NCBI RefSeq assembly: GCF_900111945.1 | Contig: NZ_FOYO01000001.1 | Location: forward strand, 100,251-164,250 | From: Litoreibacter janthinus | Lineage (GTDB): Bacteria > Pseudomonadota > Alphaproteobacteria > Rhodobacterales > Rhodobacteraceae | Direction of reading: 5' to 3' | DNA length: 64,000 nt | Part shown: positions 1 through 8,436 of the stretch, piece after piece | Layout of the letters: each line of letters starts with the position of its first letter | How positions within the stretch are numbered: position 1 is the stretch's first letter | Notes under the pieces: model-generated | What the model saw: only the letters and a program-made list of their open reading frames with translations | Databases searched by the model: none | Told to the model about the DNA's origin: nothing | Position numbers and translations under genes: made by a program

Positions 1-533
1 GGTTCGACGTTAGCAAGCCCGACACGCCTGTCGAACGCGTGGAGATGGAATTCGACATGATGCATGTCTGCCCACCGCAGACCGCGCCTGATTTCATCCG
101 AGTGTCCCCGTTGGCTGATGCGGCGGGCTGGATCGACGTGGATCAATCAACCCTGCGTCACAAGACATATGAAAATATCTGGTCTCTCGGCGATGTCATG
201 AACGCGCCAAATGCCAAAACCGCAGCGGCAGCTCGTATTCAGGCGCCCATCGTCGCCGAGAACATCGTCGCGGACATGGACGGTCGCGCACCAGTGGCGC
301 AGTATAATGGATACGGCTCGTGCCCTCTCACGGTTGAGCGCGGCAAGATCGTTCTGGCGGAATTTGGGTATGGCGGCACCATGCTCCCTAGTTTCCCTAA
401 GTTCTTAATTGACGGCACCAAACCTTCACGTGCCGCATGGTTGCTGAAAGAAAAGATGCTTCCGCCGATCTATTGGAAAGCCATGCTTCGCGGGCGCGAA
501 TGGATGGCCAAGCCTGAGAAGATCACGACCTAA
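1..533 (+). CDS. Sulfide:quinone oxidoreductase-type flavoprotein, C-terminal part (5' end outside window)
   Basis: The reading frame is open from the left edge (first full codon at base 3) to a TAA at 531-533, giving about 176 residues of a C-terminus. It has the second FAD-binding motif of the SQR/NDH-2 family (LGDVMNAPNAKTAAA) and a GYGSCPL segment. The latter matches the conserved region that carries a redox-active cysteine in sulfide:quinone oxidoreductases. A Pro-rich SAPDF-like stretch precedes it, and the hydrophobic/basic tail (LPPIYWKAMLRGREW) resembles the membrane-anchoring C-terminus of SQR. Known SQRs oxidise sulfide and reduce quinone on the periplasmic membrane face. The placement at the edge of a sox island supports that role. 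The N-terminal FAD domain is not visible, so the exact SQR type is inferred. Confidence 0.75.
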   Translation, partial: FDVSKPDTPVERVEMEFDMMHVCPPQTAPDFIRVSPLADAAGWIDVDQSTLRHKTYENIWSLGDVMNAPNAKTAAAARIQAPIVAENIVADMDGRAPVAQYNGYGSCPLTVERGKIVLAEFGYGGTMLPSFPKFLIDGTKPSRAAWLLKEKMLPPIYWKAMLRGREWMAKPEKITT

Positions 534-545
534 GCACTGCAAACA

Positions 546-569
546 GCCTCCGCCTGTCTTGGCGGAGGC
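546..569 (+). terminator. Perfect 9-bp hairpin after the SQR-type gene
   Basis: GCCTCCGCC (546-554) and GGCGGAGGC (561-569) form a perfect stem with a 6-nt loop, 13 nt after the stop codon of the SQR-type gene and 24 nt before the SulP start. There is no real T-run after it. It may be a weak terminator or an mRNA-stabilising hairpin between two cotranscribed genes. Confidence 0.5.
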
Positions 570-592
570 ACCTATACGAACGAGCCCCAATC

Positions 593-2329
593 ATGCGTGA
601 CCACCTGACACGGTACCTCCCCATCGCGACATGGGGTCGTGAATACAATCGCACCACCTTATCAAATGACCTACTTGCCGCGTTGATTGTCACAATCATG
701 CTGATCCCACAGTCATTGGCCTACGCGTTGTTGGCAGGACTCCCACCGGAAGCAGGTCTTTACGCATCAATTGCACCAATTATTCTTTACGCAATATTCG
801 GCACCAGCCGCGCGCTGGCAGTAGGTCCCGTCGCAGTTGTCTCGCTGATGACCGCGGCCGCGCTTGGCAACATCGCGGAGCAGGGAACCATGGGCTATGC
901 GGCAGCGGCGTTGTTGCTCGCGGGAATGTCAGGCGTCATATTGCTTGGGATGGGATTATTCCGTTTGGGCTTTGTTGCGAATTTTCTGTCCCACCCAGTG
1001 ATCGCAGGCTTCATTACCGCATCTGGTATGATCATTGCAGCCAGCCAGTTAAAACACATACTCGGGATCAACGCAGAAGGTCACAACCTGCTGGACCTTT
1101 TGATTTCGCTGGTCGAACACCTGCCGGAAACCAACTGGATCACGGCAATTATCGGCGTCTCGGCAACGGGCTTTCTGTTCTGGGTGCGCAAAGGGCTGAA
1201 ACCCGCGCTCAAACGCGCAGGTGTAAGGTCTGGGATCGCGGACGTGGCCACGAAGGCTGGCCCTGTCGCAATTGTTGTGGCAACCACATTCGCTGTCTGG
1301 GCATTTGGCCTAGATGCACGTGGAGTGAAGATTGTCGGCGAGGTGCCACAAAGCCTGCCCCCACTCACACTCCCTGTCTTTTCAACGGACTTGGTGCGTC
1401 AGTTGCTGCTTCCGGCTTTTCTGATCTCTATCATCGGCTTCGTAGAGTCTATTTCTGTCGCGCAGACGCTCGCAGCCAAAAAACGCCAACGTATTGACCC
1501 AGACCAAGAATTGATCGGCCTAGGCGCTGCCAACGTCGCTGCGTCCCTAACGGGCGGGTTCCCTGTGACAGGGGGCTTTTCCCGTTCCGTTGTAAACTTC
1601 GATGCAGGCGCCGAAACACCCGCTGCCGGTGCCTATACTGCAGTTGGCTTGGCAATTGCGGCAGTTGCTTTGACGCCTTTGATATTTTTCCTGCCGAAGG
1701 CCACACTAGCTGCGACCATCATTGTCGCAGTACTGAGCTTGGTAGATTTCAGTATCCTGAAACGCAGCTGGTCGTACTCAAAAGCTGACTTCGCCGCTGT
1801 GTTGGCGACTATCCTGTTGACCTTGGGAATTGGTGTAGAAGCAGGTGTGTCCGTTGGTGTTGGCCTGTCGATCCTGCTTCACCTTTATAAATCCTCACGC
1901 CCGCATATCGCCGAAGTCGGACTTGTGCCAGGCACCGAGCATTTTCGAAACATTCTACGGCACAAGGTCAAAACGGACCCGAAGGTTATCACCATGCGTG
2001 TCGACGAAAGCCTCTACTTCGCAAATGCAAGGTTCCTTGAGGACAGCATTCAGGATCGCGTTGCGGCCGACCCTGATGTCCGACACGTGATCTTGCAATG
2101 CTCGGCCATCAACGAGATCGATTTCAGTGCACTTGAGTCACTTGAAGCAATCAATAATCGCCTCGAAGAGATGAACGTGAAACTTCATCTATCCGAGGTG
2201 AAGGGTCCAGTGATGGATCGCTTGGAGAAGACCCACTTCCTTGAAGAACTTACAGGGAAAGTTTTCTTAACCCAATTCGAAGCCGCAAAGGTGGCGAATG
2301 AAAGCTGTGACCAACTGCCCGCGAGTTAA
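593..2329 (+). CDS. SulP-family anion (sulfate) transporter with STAS domain
   Basis: A 578-residue membrane protein with the SulP signature near residues 30-60 (IPQSLAYALLAGLPPEAGLYAS) and about 10-12 hydrophobic segments. The conserved GGFPVTGGFSRS region lies in the middle, and a cytoplasmic STAS domain follows from about residue 440 to 560 (ILQCSAINEIDFSALESLE). SulP proteins move sulfate, bicarbonate or other anions. Beside sulfide and thiosulfate oxidation genes, sulfate export or exchange is an attractive role, but the substrate cannot be read from sequence. The length is normal for the family. The ATG at 593 has only a weak Shine-Dalgarno sequence. Confidence 0.9.
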   Translation: MRDHLTRYLPIATWGREYNRTTLSNDLLAALIVTIMLIPQSLAYALLAGLPPEAGLYASIAPIILYAIFGTSRALAVGPVAVVSLMTAAALGNIAEQGTMGYAAAALLLAGMSGVILLGMGLFRLGFVANFLSHPVIAGFITASGMIIAASQLKHILGINAEGHNLLDLLISLVEHLPETNWITAIIGVSATGFLFWVRKGLKPALKRAGVRSGIADVATKAGPVAIVVATTFAVWAFGLDARGVKIVGEVPQSLPPLTLPVFSTDLVRQLLLPAFLISIIGFVESISVAQTLAAKKRQRIDPDQELIGLGAANVAASLTGGFPVTGGFSRSVVNFDAGAETPAAGAYTAVGLAIAAVALTPLIFFLPKATLAATIIVAVLSLVDFSILKRSWSYSKADFAAVLATILLTLGIGVEAGVSVGVGLSILLHLYKSSRPHIAEVGLVPGTEHFRNILRHKVKTDPKVITMRVDESLYFANARFLEDSIQDRVAADPDVRHVILQCSAINEIDFSALESLEAINNRLEEMNVKLHLSEVKGPVMDRLEKTHFLEELTGKVFLTQFEAAKVANESCDQLPAS

Positions 2330-2359
2330 TCCTTGCCTCTCGCCACTAACCGCCCTCAT

Positions 2360-2375
2360 ATTCACCAAATGGAAT
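2360..2375 (+). promoter_or_regulatory. Perfect ATTC-N8-GAAT palindrome, candidate SoxR/SqrR-type operator
   Basis: ATTC at 2360-2363, eight bases, then GAAT at 2372-2375, ending 16 nt before the chosen start of the next gene. ATTC-N8-GAAT is the operator form reported for the persulfide-responsive ArsR repressor SqrR of Rhodobacter capsulatus. SoxR encoded at 17411 is of this class. A perfect match is expected about once per 64 kb by chance, so its position is the main support. Confidence 0.55.
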
Positions 2376-2391
2376 GGATGTGGAGGTTCCG

Positions 2392-3309
2392 ATGACAATT
2401 GACCGCAGGCAATTACTGGCAGGCATGGGTGGAGCTGCGATTTTGGGGCTTCCTCTTAGATCACCCGCCGCAACTTCAGCTACAATCGGGACGCATGAAG
2501 TTCTCAGTGTGAGCGATGGTAATCTGGTGCTGCCCGGAGCATTCTTTTTCGACGGTCTTCCTCAGGACGAGGTCGACAGCATTCTCACGCCACTGAATAT
2601 CTCGAAAAACCAGCTCGAGCCGCCCTGCAACGTTACGCTTGTCCGTCATGAAAATCGGGTGATTTTGTTCGATGCAGGGTCGGGAGATGGTTTTATGCCA
2701 TCAGCTGGCGATTTGGTTGATAGCCTCGATGCCGTGGGCGTCGCGCCTGAAGATGTAACGCATCTGGTCTTCACCCATGGCCACCCTGATCATCTCTGGG
2801 GCGTGCTCGATGATTTCGACGATCCGGTCTTCGCTGATGCTGAACACATGATCGGTCAAACAGAGTGGACCTATTGGACCGATCCGAACACAGTCAGCAC
2901 GATCGGAGACGCCCGCGCGGCCTTCGCTGTCGGAGCAGCTCGCAGGCTGGAAATAATCGCGGAGCGTATGACGTTTTTCGACGACGGTGAAGAAATTCTG
3001 CCTGGGATTATGGCACATGCAAGCTTTGGCCACACACCCGGTCACATGGCATTCGAAGTGCGATCAGGCAGCAACGCGCTGCTGATAGGTGGGGATGCGA
3101 TCGGGAACCATCACATCGCTTTTGCGAGACCAGATTGGGCCAGTGGATCAGACCAAGATCCTGACTTGGCAGCAAAAACACGTGCACGGCTGCTAGACAA
3201 ATTGGTGAACGAAGACATCGCACTTTTGGGCTTCCATCTTCCTGACGGTGGTGTCGGCCGAGTAGAGCGCAAAGACAGCTCGTATCGCTTCGTAGCGGAG
3301 GACTTATAA
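2392..3309 (+). CDS. Exported MBL-fold metallohydrolase, SoxG-like
   Basis: A 305-residue protein with a Tat-type signal (DRRQLLAG followed by a hydrophobic stretch) and a complete metallo-beta-lactamase zinc motif, His129-Gly-His131-Pro-Asp133-His134. A GHTPGH motif follows further on. The start at 2392 is chosen over an in-frame ATG at 2374 because GGAGG lies at 2382-2386 with normal spacing and the Tat motif begins there. It overlaps the next gene by one base, so the two are translationally coupled. Paracoccus pantotrophus has two periplasmic zinc-hydrolase genes, soxG and soxH, at the end of its sox cluster. The length and pairing match, so a SoxG-like role is inferred. The substrate, perhaps a sulfur-conjugated thiol, is unknown. 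Confidence 0.75.
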   Translation: MTIDRRQLLAGMGGAAILGLPLRSPAATSATIGTHEVLSVSDGNLVLPGAFFFDGLPQDEVDSILTPLNISKNQLEPPCNVTLVRHENRVILFDAGSGDGFMPSAGDLVDSLDAVGVAPEDVTHLVFTHGHPDHLWGVLDDFDDPVFADAEHMIGQTEWTYWTDPNTVSTIGDARAAFAVGAARRLEIIAERMTFFDDGEEILPGIMAHASFGHTPGHMAFEVRSGSNALLIGGDAIGNHHIAFARPDWASGSDQDPDLAAKTRARLLDKLVNEDIALLGFHLPDGGVGRVERKDSSYRFVAEDL

Positions 3310-4256
3310 TGAGAACCTTTCTGACAATCGCCGCGCTGCCGTTCGCCTTTGCGGCACAGGCCAGCGAGGACATCCCCGACAAATATCCCGCCTCGCTTCT
3401 TTACGACAAACCCGTTGAGGTTATCCCGGGTGTGTTTTCAGCCATCGGCGCAACCGCACCACCAACCTATGAAAACTCCGGACACAACAACAACCTGAGC
3501 TTCATCATCACGGGCGACGGGGTCGTCGTCGTAAACGGTGGGGCAGCCTATTTATTGGCGAAAGCGCTTCACGACGAAATCCGCGCCCTGACAGACCAGC
3601 CCGTAAAGCTGGTATTCAATGAGAACGGGCAAGGCCACGCAGTTCTAGGCAACAACTACTGGACCGAGCTGGGTATCCCCGTCGTCGCCCACCAAGATGC
3701 TGCTGACGAAGTCGAGGAGAGAGGCGCGTCGCTGCTGGACAGCATGAAGCGCTACAACCGCGACAAGGCCGATAGCACCAAGGTCCAAGGCCCGACAGAA
3801 ACGTTCGAGGATGAATACATCGTCGACATGGGTGATTTCCACATCGAGGCGCGGCATCTCGGCCCCGCCCACAGCCCCGGGGACATCGTTGTTTGGCTTC
3901 CTGAACAAGGCCTAGTTATTTCAGGTGACATGGCCTTCCACGAGCGGATGCTGCCAATATTCGAAGACACCTATACAGCCGACTGGCTAGAAACCTGGGA
4001 CACCGAGTTTGAGGCCCTGAACGCGACGTATGTGATTCCAGGCCACGGGCACCCGACCAACATGGCGCAGGTTCGTCGCTACACTAAAGATTATCTCGAA
4101 TATTTGCGCGGCAAGATAGGGGAGCTGATTGAGGAAGGCGGCGGCTTGGCCGAAGCCTACTATGTAGATCAATCACCCTACGCACATCTCGACACGTTCG
4201 AAGAACTGGCCACGAAAAATGCAGGGCGTGTCTTTGAGCAAATGGAATTCGAGTAA
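3309..4256 (+). CDS. Periplasmic MBL-fold protein, SoxH-like, with altered zinc motif
   Basis: A 315-residue protein with a Sec signal peptide (first 18 residues, ending AQA). The fold is metallo-beta-lactamase-like: late ligand regions AHSPGD, SGDMAF and PGHGHP are all present. The usual HxHxDH is replaced by Asn104-Glu-Asn-Gly-Gln-Gly-His110, so only the last histidine remains. SoxH of Paracoccus is a 317-residue periplasmic metallohydrolase, close in size. The ATG overlaps the TAA of the upstream MBL gene (TAATG). The gene converges on the YeeE gene with a 5-nt gap. Either metal binding is altered or this is a distinct clade with a different ligand set. Confidence 0.72.
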   Translation: MRTFLTIAALPFAFAAQASEDIPDKYPASLLYDKPVEVIPGVFSAIGATAPPTYENSGHNNNLSFIITGDGVVVVNGGAAYLLAKALHDEIRALTDQPVKLVFNENGQGHAVLGNNYWTELGIPVVAHQDAADEVEERGASLLDSMKRYNRDKADSTKVQGPTETFEDEYIVDMGDFHIEARHLGPAHSPGDIVVWLPEQGLVISGDMAFHERMLPIFEDTYTADWLETWDTEFEALNATYVIPGHGHPTNMAQVRRYTKDYLEYLRGKIGELIEEGGGLAEAYYVDQSPYAHLDTFEELATKNAGRVFEQMEFE

Positions 4257-4261
4257 GCCGC

Positions 4262-5329
4262 TTAGGCTGCGACCGATGCCACACGAGACAGGCGGCCCAT
4301 CAATAGATGGGTCGCCATTGCGCCAACCCACATGAAGAAGACGGCGACCCAAGCGGTAATCGCAAAGATTGCTCCACCTGACATACCTGCCCCAACCGCG
4401 CAGCCGCCAGCCAGCATGCTGCCAAACCCCATTAGACCGGCACCGATCAAGTACCGTTCCATCGGTGTGTCCGCGCCAAACCTCTGAATCTGCGCCTCAC
4501 GGGAAAGGATCGCCATCGCCCCTGCCCCGAAGAACACCCCTGGAACTAGGCCTACGCCAAAACCCAAGGGCAGTTCGGTGCTGTTCACCAAGCCCATCAA
4601 AGTGTCTGTTGATGGGCCGGTGAAAGTCACTGATGAAATCGGAACCACGTCAAACGACGTTTGGGAGATGGCATATGTCAGCACCCACCCGAGCGCGACG
4701 GCCGCGCCTACAATGGCTGCGCCAATGGCGCGGGTTGTCTGAACGTTTGAGCGGAATGCCAGTACGAAAGCTGACACGAGAGCAACCGCCGCTATGACAG
4801 CAGCAAGTGTGGATGACATCCCGAGCTGTGAAAGCAAACTCCGCGCCTCGCCCCCTGGTACAAGCCAAAGCCCTGCCAAAGCTTCGCGCGCGGGCGCCAG
4901 CGCCCCACGCAAGGATGCCTGAGCCACCAAGGTGAGTACCAAGCCCGTAACGATGGCCCGTAGGTTGCCCGTAGCGGATAGAACCAAAAGGCGGCTGGCG
5001 CAGCCTCGCGCCAGGATCATGCCACAACCGAACAACAAACCGCCGATAATCGCGCCCGACATACTTCCGGTCGCCGCGAGTTGGCGTGATTGGGAGACAT
5101 CAAGCAGTCCGAGCGAAATGCTGAACTGCACCAGAAACACGCCCGCGCTAAACGCAATGAACCAAATGGAAATGCGTGGACCAAGGCCGCCTTCCGACAG
5201 CTCCACGCTCGCCGCCCGCAAACAGAAACGGGAGTGCTGAGCAGACGCACCGAAAATCGTGCCGACAAGCGCGCCCGCCATCATCAGCACACCTCCGTCG
5301 CCGAAACGGTCGATCAAAGTCTCGAGCAT
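4262..5329 (-). CDS. YeeE/YedE (TsuA-like) sulfur-compound transporter
   Basis: About 355 residues with 9-10 hydrophobic segments and the two signature loops of the YeeE/YedE family, GCGMILARGCASRLL and GGCAVGAGMSGG, whose conserved cysteines relay thiosulfate in characterised TsuA. The expected role is import or export of thiosulfate or a sulfane-sulfur species. The start at 5329 (MLETLIDRFG) is preferred to an ATG at 5353 because GGGAG precedes it at 5336-5340. It lies 73 nt downstream of hemA on the same strand. A FixK/FNR-like palindrome sits in that gap, suggesting its own oxygen-responsive promoter. A second family member (soxT) lies at 17815. Confidence 0.88.
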   Translation of the reverse strand: MLETLIDRFGDGGVLMMAGALVGTIFGASAQHSRFCLRAASVELSEGGLGPRISIWFIAFSAGVFLVQFSISLGLLDVSQSRQLAATGSMSGAIIGGLLFGCGMILARGCASRLLVLSATGNLRAIVTGLVLTLVAQASLRGALAPAREALAGLWLVPGGEARSLLSQLGMSSTLAAVIAAVALVSAFVLAFRSNVQTTRAIGAAIVGAAVALGWVLTYAISQTSFDVVPISSVTFTGPSTDTLMGLVNSTELPLGFGVGLVPGVFFGAGAMAILSREAQIQRFGADTPMERYLIGAGLMGFGSMLAGGCAVGAGMSGGAIFAITAWVAVFFMWVGAMATHLLMGRLSRVASVAA

Positions 5330-5384
5330 GAACGTCTCCCTTTTCTCTTGCAACGTTAACTACAGGAGCGTGGGACCCGTCGCC

Positions 5385-5398
5385 TTGACGTCGGTCAA
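5385..5398 (-). promoter_or_regulatory. FNR/FixK-type box upstream of the YeeE gene
   Basis: TTGACGTCGGTCAA has perfect arms (TTGAC/GTCAA) and fits the FixK/FNR pattern TTGA-N6-TCAA. Its centre (5391.5) is 62 nt from the YeeE start codon. If used at -41.5 it would place a transcript start near 5350 with a leader of about 20 nt. Factor identity is inferred. Confidence 0.5.
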
Positions 5399-5402
5399 AT
5401 CT

Positions 5403-6626
5403 CTACTGCGCAGCCATTGGCATACGTGCCAGTTGGCATTGCGACCACAGCGCCTCCAGGGCGCCAATCAGGCGGTCAATATCTTCGTCGCTATGCACTG
5501 GCGAAGGTGTAATGCGGAGTCGCTCAGTGCCCTTGGGGACGGTGGGGTAATTGATTGGCTGGATGTAAATCCCGTAATCCCGCAACAGCAGGTCCGAGAT
5601 GTATTTGCATTTCACAGGATCGCCGACCATGACCGGAATGATGTGACTCGGGTTCTCCGAATGCGGAATACCGATCGCATCCAACCGCGCGCGCACCTCG
5701 GCCACACGTGACTGATGGTCTTCACGTTCCGCGGTGGAATCCTTCAGATGCCGAATGGACGCTGCTGCGCCAGCGGCCACAGCAGGTGGAAGCGCAGTCG
5801 TGAAAATGAATCCGCTCGCGAAGCTGCGCACGAAGTCACACAAATCAGCAGATGCCGCGATATAACCGCCGACGACACCGAACGCCTTGCCAAGGGTGCC
5901 TTCAATAACGGTCAGCCTGTCCATCAGGCCTTCACGTTCTGCAATGCCACCGCCGCGCGGCCCGTAGAGGCCTACGGCATGCACCTCATCAAGGTAGGTC
6001 ATAGCGTTATATTTGTCGGCAAGATCGCAAATCTCTTTGATCGGCGCGATATCGCCATCCATCGAATACACGCTTTCAAACGCGATCAGTTTCGGCTGGT
6101 TTAGGGGAAGTGACGCCAGCTTGTTTTCCAGATCCTGAAGATCGTTGTGCTTCCAAATCATACGCTGCGCTTTGGAGTGGCGAATACCTTCGATCATAGA
6201 CGCGTGATTGAGCGCATCAGACAGAACAACGCAGCCCGGAATTTTCCCAGCCAAAGTGCCCAGCGCAGCCCAGTTCGACACGTAGCCAGAGGTGAACAAC
6301 AAAGCATCCTCTTTGCCATGAAGATCAGCCAATTCCGCTTCCAACTGGACATGATCATGCGTCGTACCGGAAATGTTGCGCGTGCCGCCTGCGCCTGCGC
6401 CACATCGATCCAGTGCGCTGTGCATCGCTTTCAGCACCGAAGGATGCTGGCCCATGCCCAAGTAGTCATTGGAACACCAGATCGTTACAGGTGCGGTTTC
6501 CCCTTTTTCGTGAGATTGCGCGTGTGGGAAGTCGCCGCATTTGCGTTCCAGCTCAGCGAAGACACGGTAGTTCCCATCATCACGCAACTGATCAAGGCTG
6601 GCGGCAAAGTAATTTTCGTAGTTCAT
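5403..6626 (-). CDS. hemA: 5-aminolevulinate synthase
   Basis: A 407-residue pyridoxal-phosphate enzyme of the alpha-oxoamine synthase family. It condenses glycine and succinyl-CoA to 5-aminolevulinate, the first step of haem synthesis in Alphaproteobacteria. Visible motifs are the N-terminal [21 protein letters not shown] with the cofactor-contacting Asp/His, and GTLGKAFG, which carries the PLP lysine. The length is full. The start lies 2 nt after the stop codon of the DUF302 gene, so the two are probably cotranscribed and coupled. Its place beside sox genes makes sense because SoxA, X, D and E are c-type cytochromes that need haem. Rhodobacter hemA is known to respond to FnrL, and a matching box lies upstream of this pair. 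Confidence 0.95.
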   Translation of the reverse strand: MNYENYFAASLDQLRDDGNYRVFAELERKCGDFPHAQSHEKGETAPVTIWCSNDYLGMGQHPSVLKAMHSALDRCGAGAGGTRNISGTTHDHVQLEAELADLHGKEDALLFTSGYVSNWAALGTLAGKIPGCVVLSDALNHASMIEGIRHSKAQRMIWKHNDLQDLENKLASLPLNQPKLIAFESVYSMDGDIAPIKEICDLADKYNAMTYLDEVHAVGLYGPRGGGIAEREGLMDRLTVIEGTLGKAFGVVGGYIAASADLCDFVRSFASGFIFTTALPPAVAAGAAASIRHLKDSTAEREDHQSRVAEVRARLDAIGIPHSENPSHIIPVMVGDPVKCKYISDLLLRDYGIYIQPINYPTVPKGTERLRITPSPVHSDEDIDRLIGALEALWSQCQLARMPMAAQ

Positions 6627-6628
6627 TG

Positions 6629-7060
6629 TTATTGCAGCGCCTCTTGTACGATTTCATCAAGCAGGGCCTGCACCTCCTGCATGGCGCCCTCCGGATATGT
6701 TTTGTAGCCTACGATCACATCGCCAGCCTGGTCGGCGACAAAAATACCGTAGGGGCAGAAGGCGATGTTCATTGGATCGACTTCCATCACCTTGCGGGAG
6801 AGTTGGGCCGAGCAGAATTGAAACACGTCCGCCGCCTCAAAAAGCTTCACGTCACTGCCGACCGCGTCTGCAGTCCGCGCGAGCATGTCACCGGTGTGGC
6901 TCACCCAATCAACGACGAGCCCCCGCCCGACGATGGCGCTCTCGACCGCAAAGGTTGCGTCTTCAAAACTGCCTTCAAATGGGTAGGTAATCGAATGGTC
7001 TTGAGCACATGCCGGAACGGCAAACAGAGCCAAAGTTCCTGCCATAAACAGATTTTTCAT
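6629..7060 (-). CDS. Exported DUF302 protein
   Basis: A 143-residue protein with a signal peptide (about 20 residues ending AXAQ) and the DUF302 fold, recognisable in the C-terminal [20 protein letters not shown] stretch. The function of DUF302 is not established. Members are often found next to sulfur-oxidation or respiratory genes and may bind haem or a thiol. The start at 7060 is chosen because AGGAGG lies just upstream. The longer frame from 7114 would add an unlikely N-terminus and run through the FNR-like box. It is the first gene of a probable DUF302-hemA operon. Confidence 0.8.
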   Translation of the reverse strand: MKNLFMAGTLALFAVPACAQDHSITYPFEGSFEDATFAVESAIVGRGLVVDWVSHTGDMLARTADAVGSDVKLFEAADVFQFCSAQLSRKVMEVDPMNIAFCPYGIFVADQAGDVIVGYKTYPEGAMQEVQALLDEIVQEALQ

Positions 7061-7104
7061 GGGTCGTCCTCCTGTCGCGTAGCCTATGGAACCACAGCGG
7101 GGGG

Positions 7105-7135
7105 GCGCAGGCATTGATTTAGATCATGCCTGCGC
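7105..7135. promoter_or_regulatory. FNR-type box embedded in a 10-bp hairpin between soxF and the DUF302 gene
   Basis: GCGCAGGCAT (7105-7114) and ATGCCTGCGC (7126-7135) are perfect inverted arms. Spanning the loop is TTGATTTAGATCAT (7114-7127), matching the FNR consensus TTGAT-N4-ATCAA at 9 of 10 positions. The box centre is 60 nt from the DUF302 start, so a -41.5 activator position gives a leader of about 19 nt that contains the AGGAGG. The hairpin also lies 8 nt past the soxF stop and could end the sox transcript, although C residues rather than T residues follow it on that strand. Confidence 0.6.
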
Positions 7136-7142
7136 TTTTGGT

Positions 7143-8411
7143 TTAGCCGAACATGTCGGCTGTGATGCCGGCATACCAGCCTTCAGACTCTTCATAAGTT
7201 GCCTTGCGCGTCGCGCTATCCTCACCAGTGGCAGAGATGAAGCCGTCGACTTTGGCTATCTTTTCGTCGGTGGCCTCATAGGTTGCGCCGACCTTCACGC
7301 CGTCATCTGTGTCAATCAAGGACCAGCAAGTGTTCGAGAACTTGGCAGGGAAGACCTTCGACCCTGTCAACGCACCGCGCACCGCGTTGGCACAAACCTT
7401 GGCCTGCGAGTTGGCAGAGAAGCCAGATTTCGGCATGTCGCCCTGTGCGCTAGCATCGCCCAAAACGTAGACATCTGCGTCAGCCTTTGTGCTCATGTCC
7501 ACGGCATTCACCGGCGCCCAGTTACCATCTGTTACACCCGCCAATTCCGCAATCCGTCCCGCCTTCATCGCTGGGATCACGTTACACGCGTCAACCTTGG
7601 TTTCTTCGCCATCAATTGTGACGGTCATTGCGTTTGGATCAACCGACACATTGCCGCCTCCGAACTCGGCGCCAATCCAGTCAACCATGCCTTCATAGTG
7701 CTTTGCCCAGCCCTCTTGGAACAACGACTGCTTGGAGAAACTCTCTTTCGGGTCAGCAACGATAATTTTGGCTGTGGGATTGCTGGCTTTCAACACATGC
7801 GCAATCATCGAAACCCGCTCGTAAGGCCCGGGCGGGCAACGGAATGGGTTAGGCGGTGCCACCATTGCAAATGTGCCACCCTCGGGAATAGCTGCGATCT
7901 GAGCCTTGAGCAATTCTGTCTGCGAGCCGCCCTTGTAAGCATGAGGCATGGCGTTTTGCGACGCGACACTCCACCCTTCAACCGCGCCATCGACGAAGTC
8001 GATCCCGGGGCTCAAGATAAGCTTGTCGTAGGGCAGCTTGGAGCCACCGGCGAGCGAGACCATCTTGCTGTCACGGTCAACATCAACCGCCCAGTCGTGC
8101 ACAACATTGATGCCGTACTTGGCCGCCAGAGTGCCGTAGGTATGACCCAGATCGTCGATGTCCTTGAAGCCACCCAGATACAGGTTCGAGAAGAAACAGG
8201 TGAAATATGTGCGGGTAGGTTCAACCAGCGTGACATCAATCTCACCTTTGCTGTCCTTCGCGATGTATCGCGCAACGGTCGCACCACCAGCCCCGCCGCC
8301 AATAACGACAACACGTGGCTTCCCGTGCCCGTCCGCAAGCACAGAAGGGGCGCCCAAAGACGCCATAGCAGCGGCTCCCGTCCCCATGAATATACGTCTA
8401 TTCAGTTTCAT
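7143..8411 (-). CDS. soxF: SoxF, flavocytochrome c sulfide dehydrogenase flavoprotein subunit
   Basis: A 422-residue FAD protein with a Tat signal (NRRIFMG plus hydrophobic stretch), an N-terminal dinucleotide motif (VVIGGGAGGATVARY) and the FCSD hallmark FRCPPGPYERV. The second cysteine region is CNVIPAMKAGRIAE, followed by the late FAD motif VYVLGDASAQG and the FCSD C-terminal domain. With the dihaem SoxE it forms a flavocytochrome that oxidises sulfide in vitro. In Paracoccus, SoxF enhances thiosulfate oxidation by reactivating the Sox complex. It is last in the soxB-F run, 25 nt after soxE. Confidence 0.93.
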   Translation of the reverse strand: MKLNRRIFMGTGAAAMASLGAPSVLADGHGKPRVVVIGGGAGGATVARYIAKDSKGEIDVTLVEPTRTYFTCFFSNLYLGGFKDIDDLGHTYGTLAAKYGINVVHDWAVDVDRDSKMVSLAGGSKLPYDKLILSPGIDFVDGAVEGWSVASQNAMPHAYKGGSQTELLKAQIAAIPEGGTFAMVAPPNPFRCPPGPYERVSMIAHVLKASNPTAKIIVADPKESFSKQSLFQEGWAKHYEGMVDWIGAEFGGGNVSVDPNAMTVTIDGEETKVDACNVIPAMKAGRIAELAGVTDGNWAPVNAVDMSTKADADVYVLGDASAQGDMPKSGFSANSQAKVCANAVRGALTGSKVFPAKFSNTCWSLIDTDDGVKVGATYEATDEKIAKVDGFISATGEDSATRKATYEESEGWYAGITADMFG

Positions 8412-8436
8412 CTTTTCCTCCCAGAAAATGGCCCCG

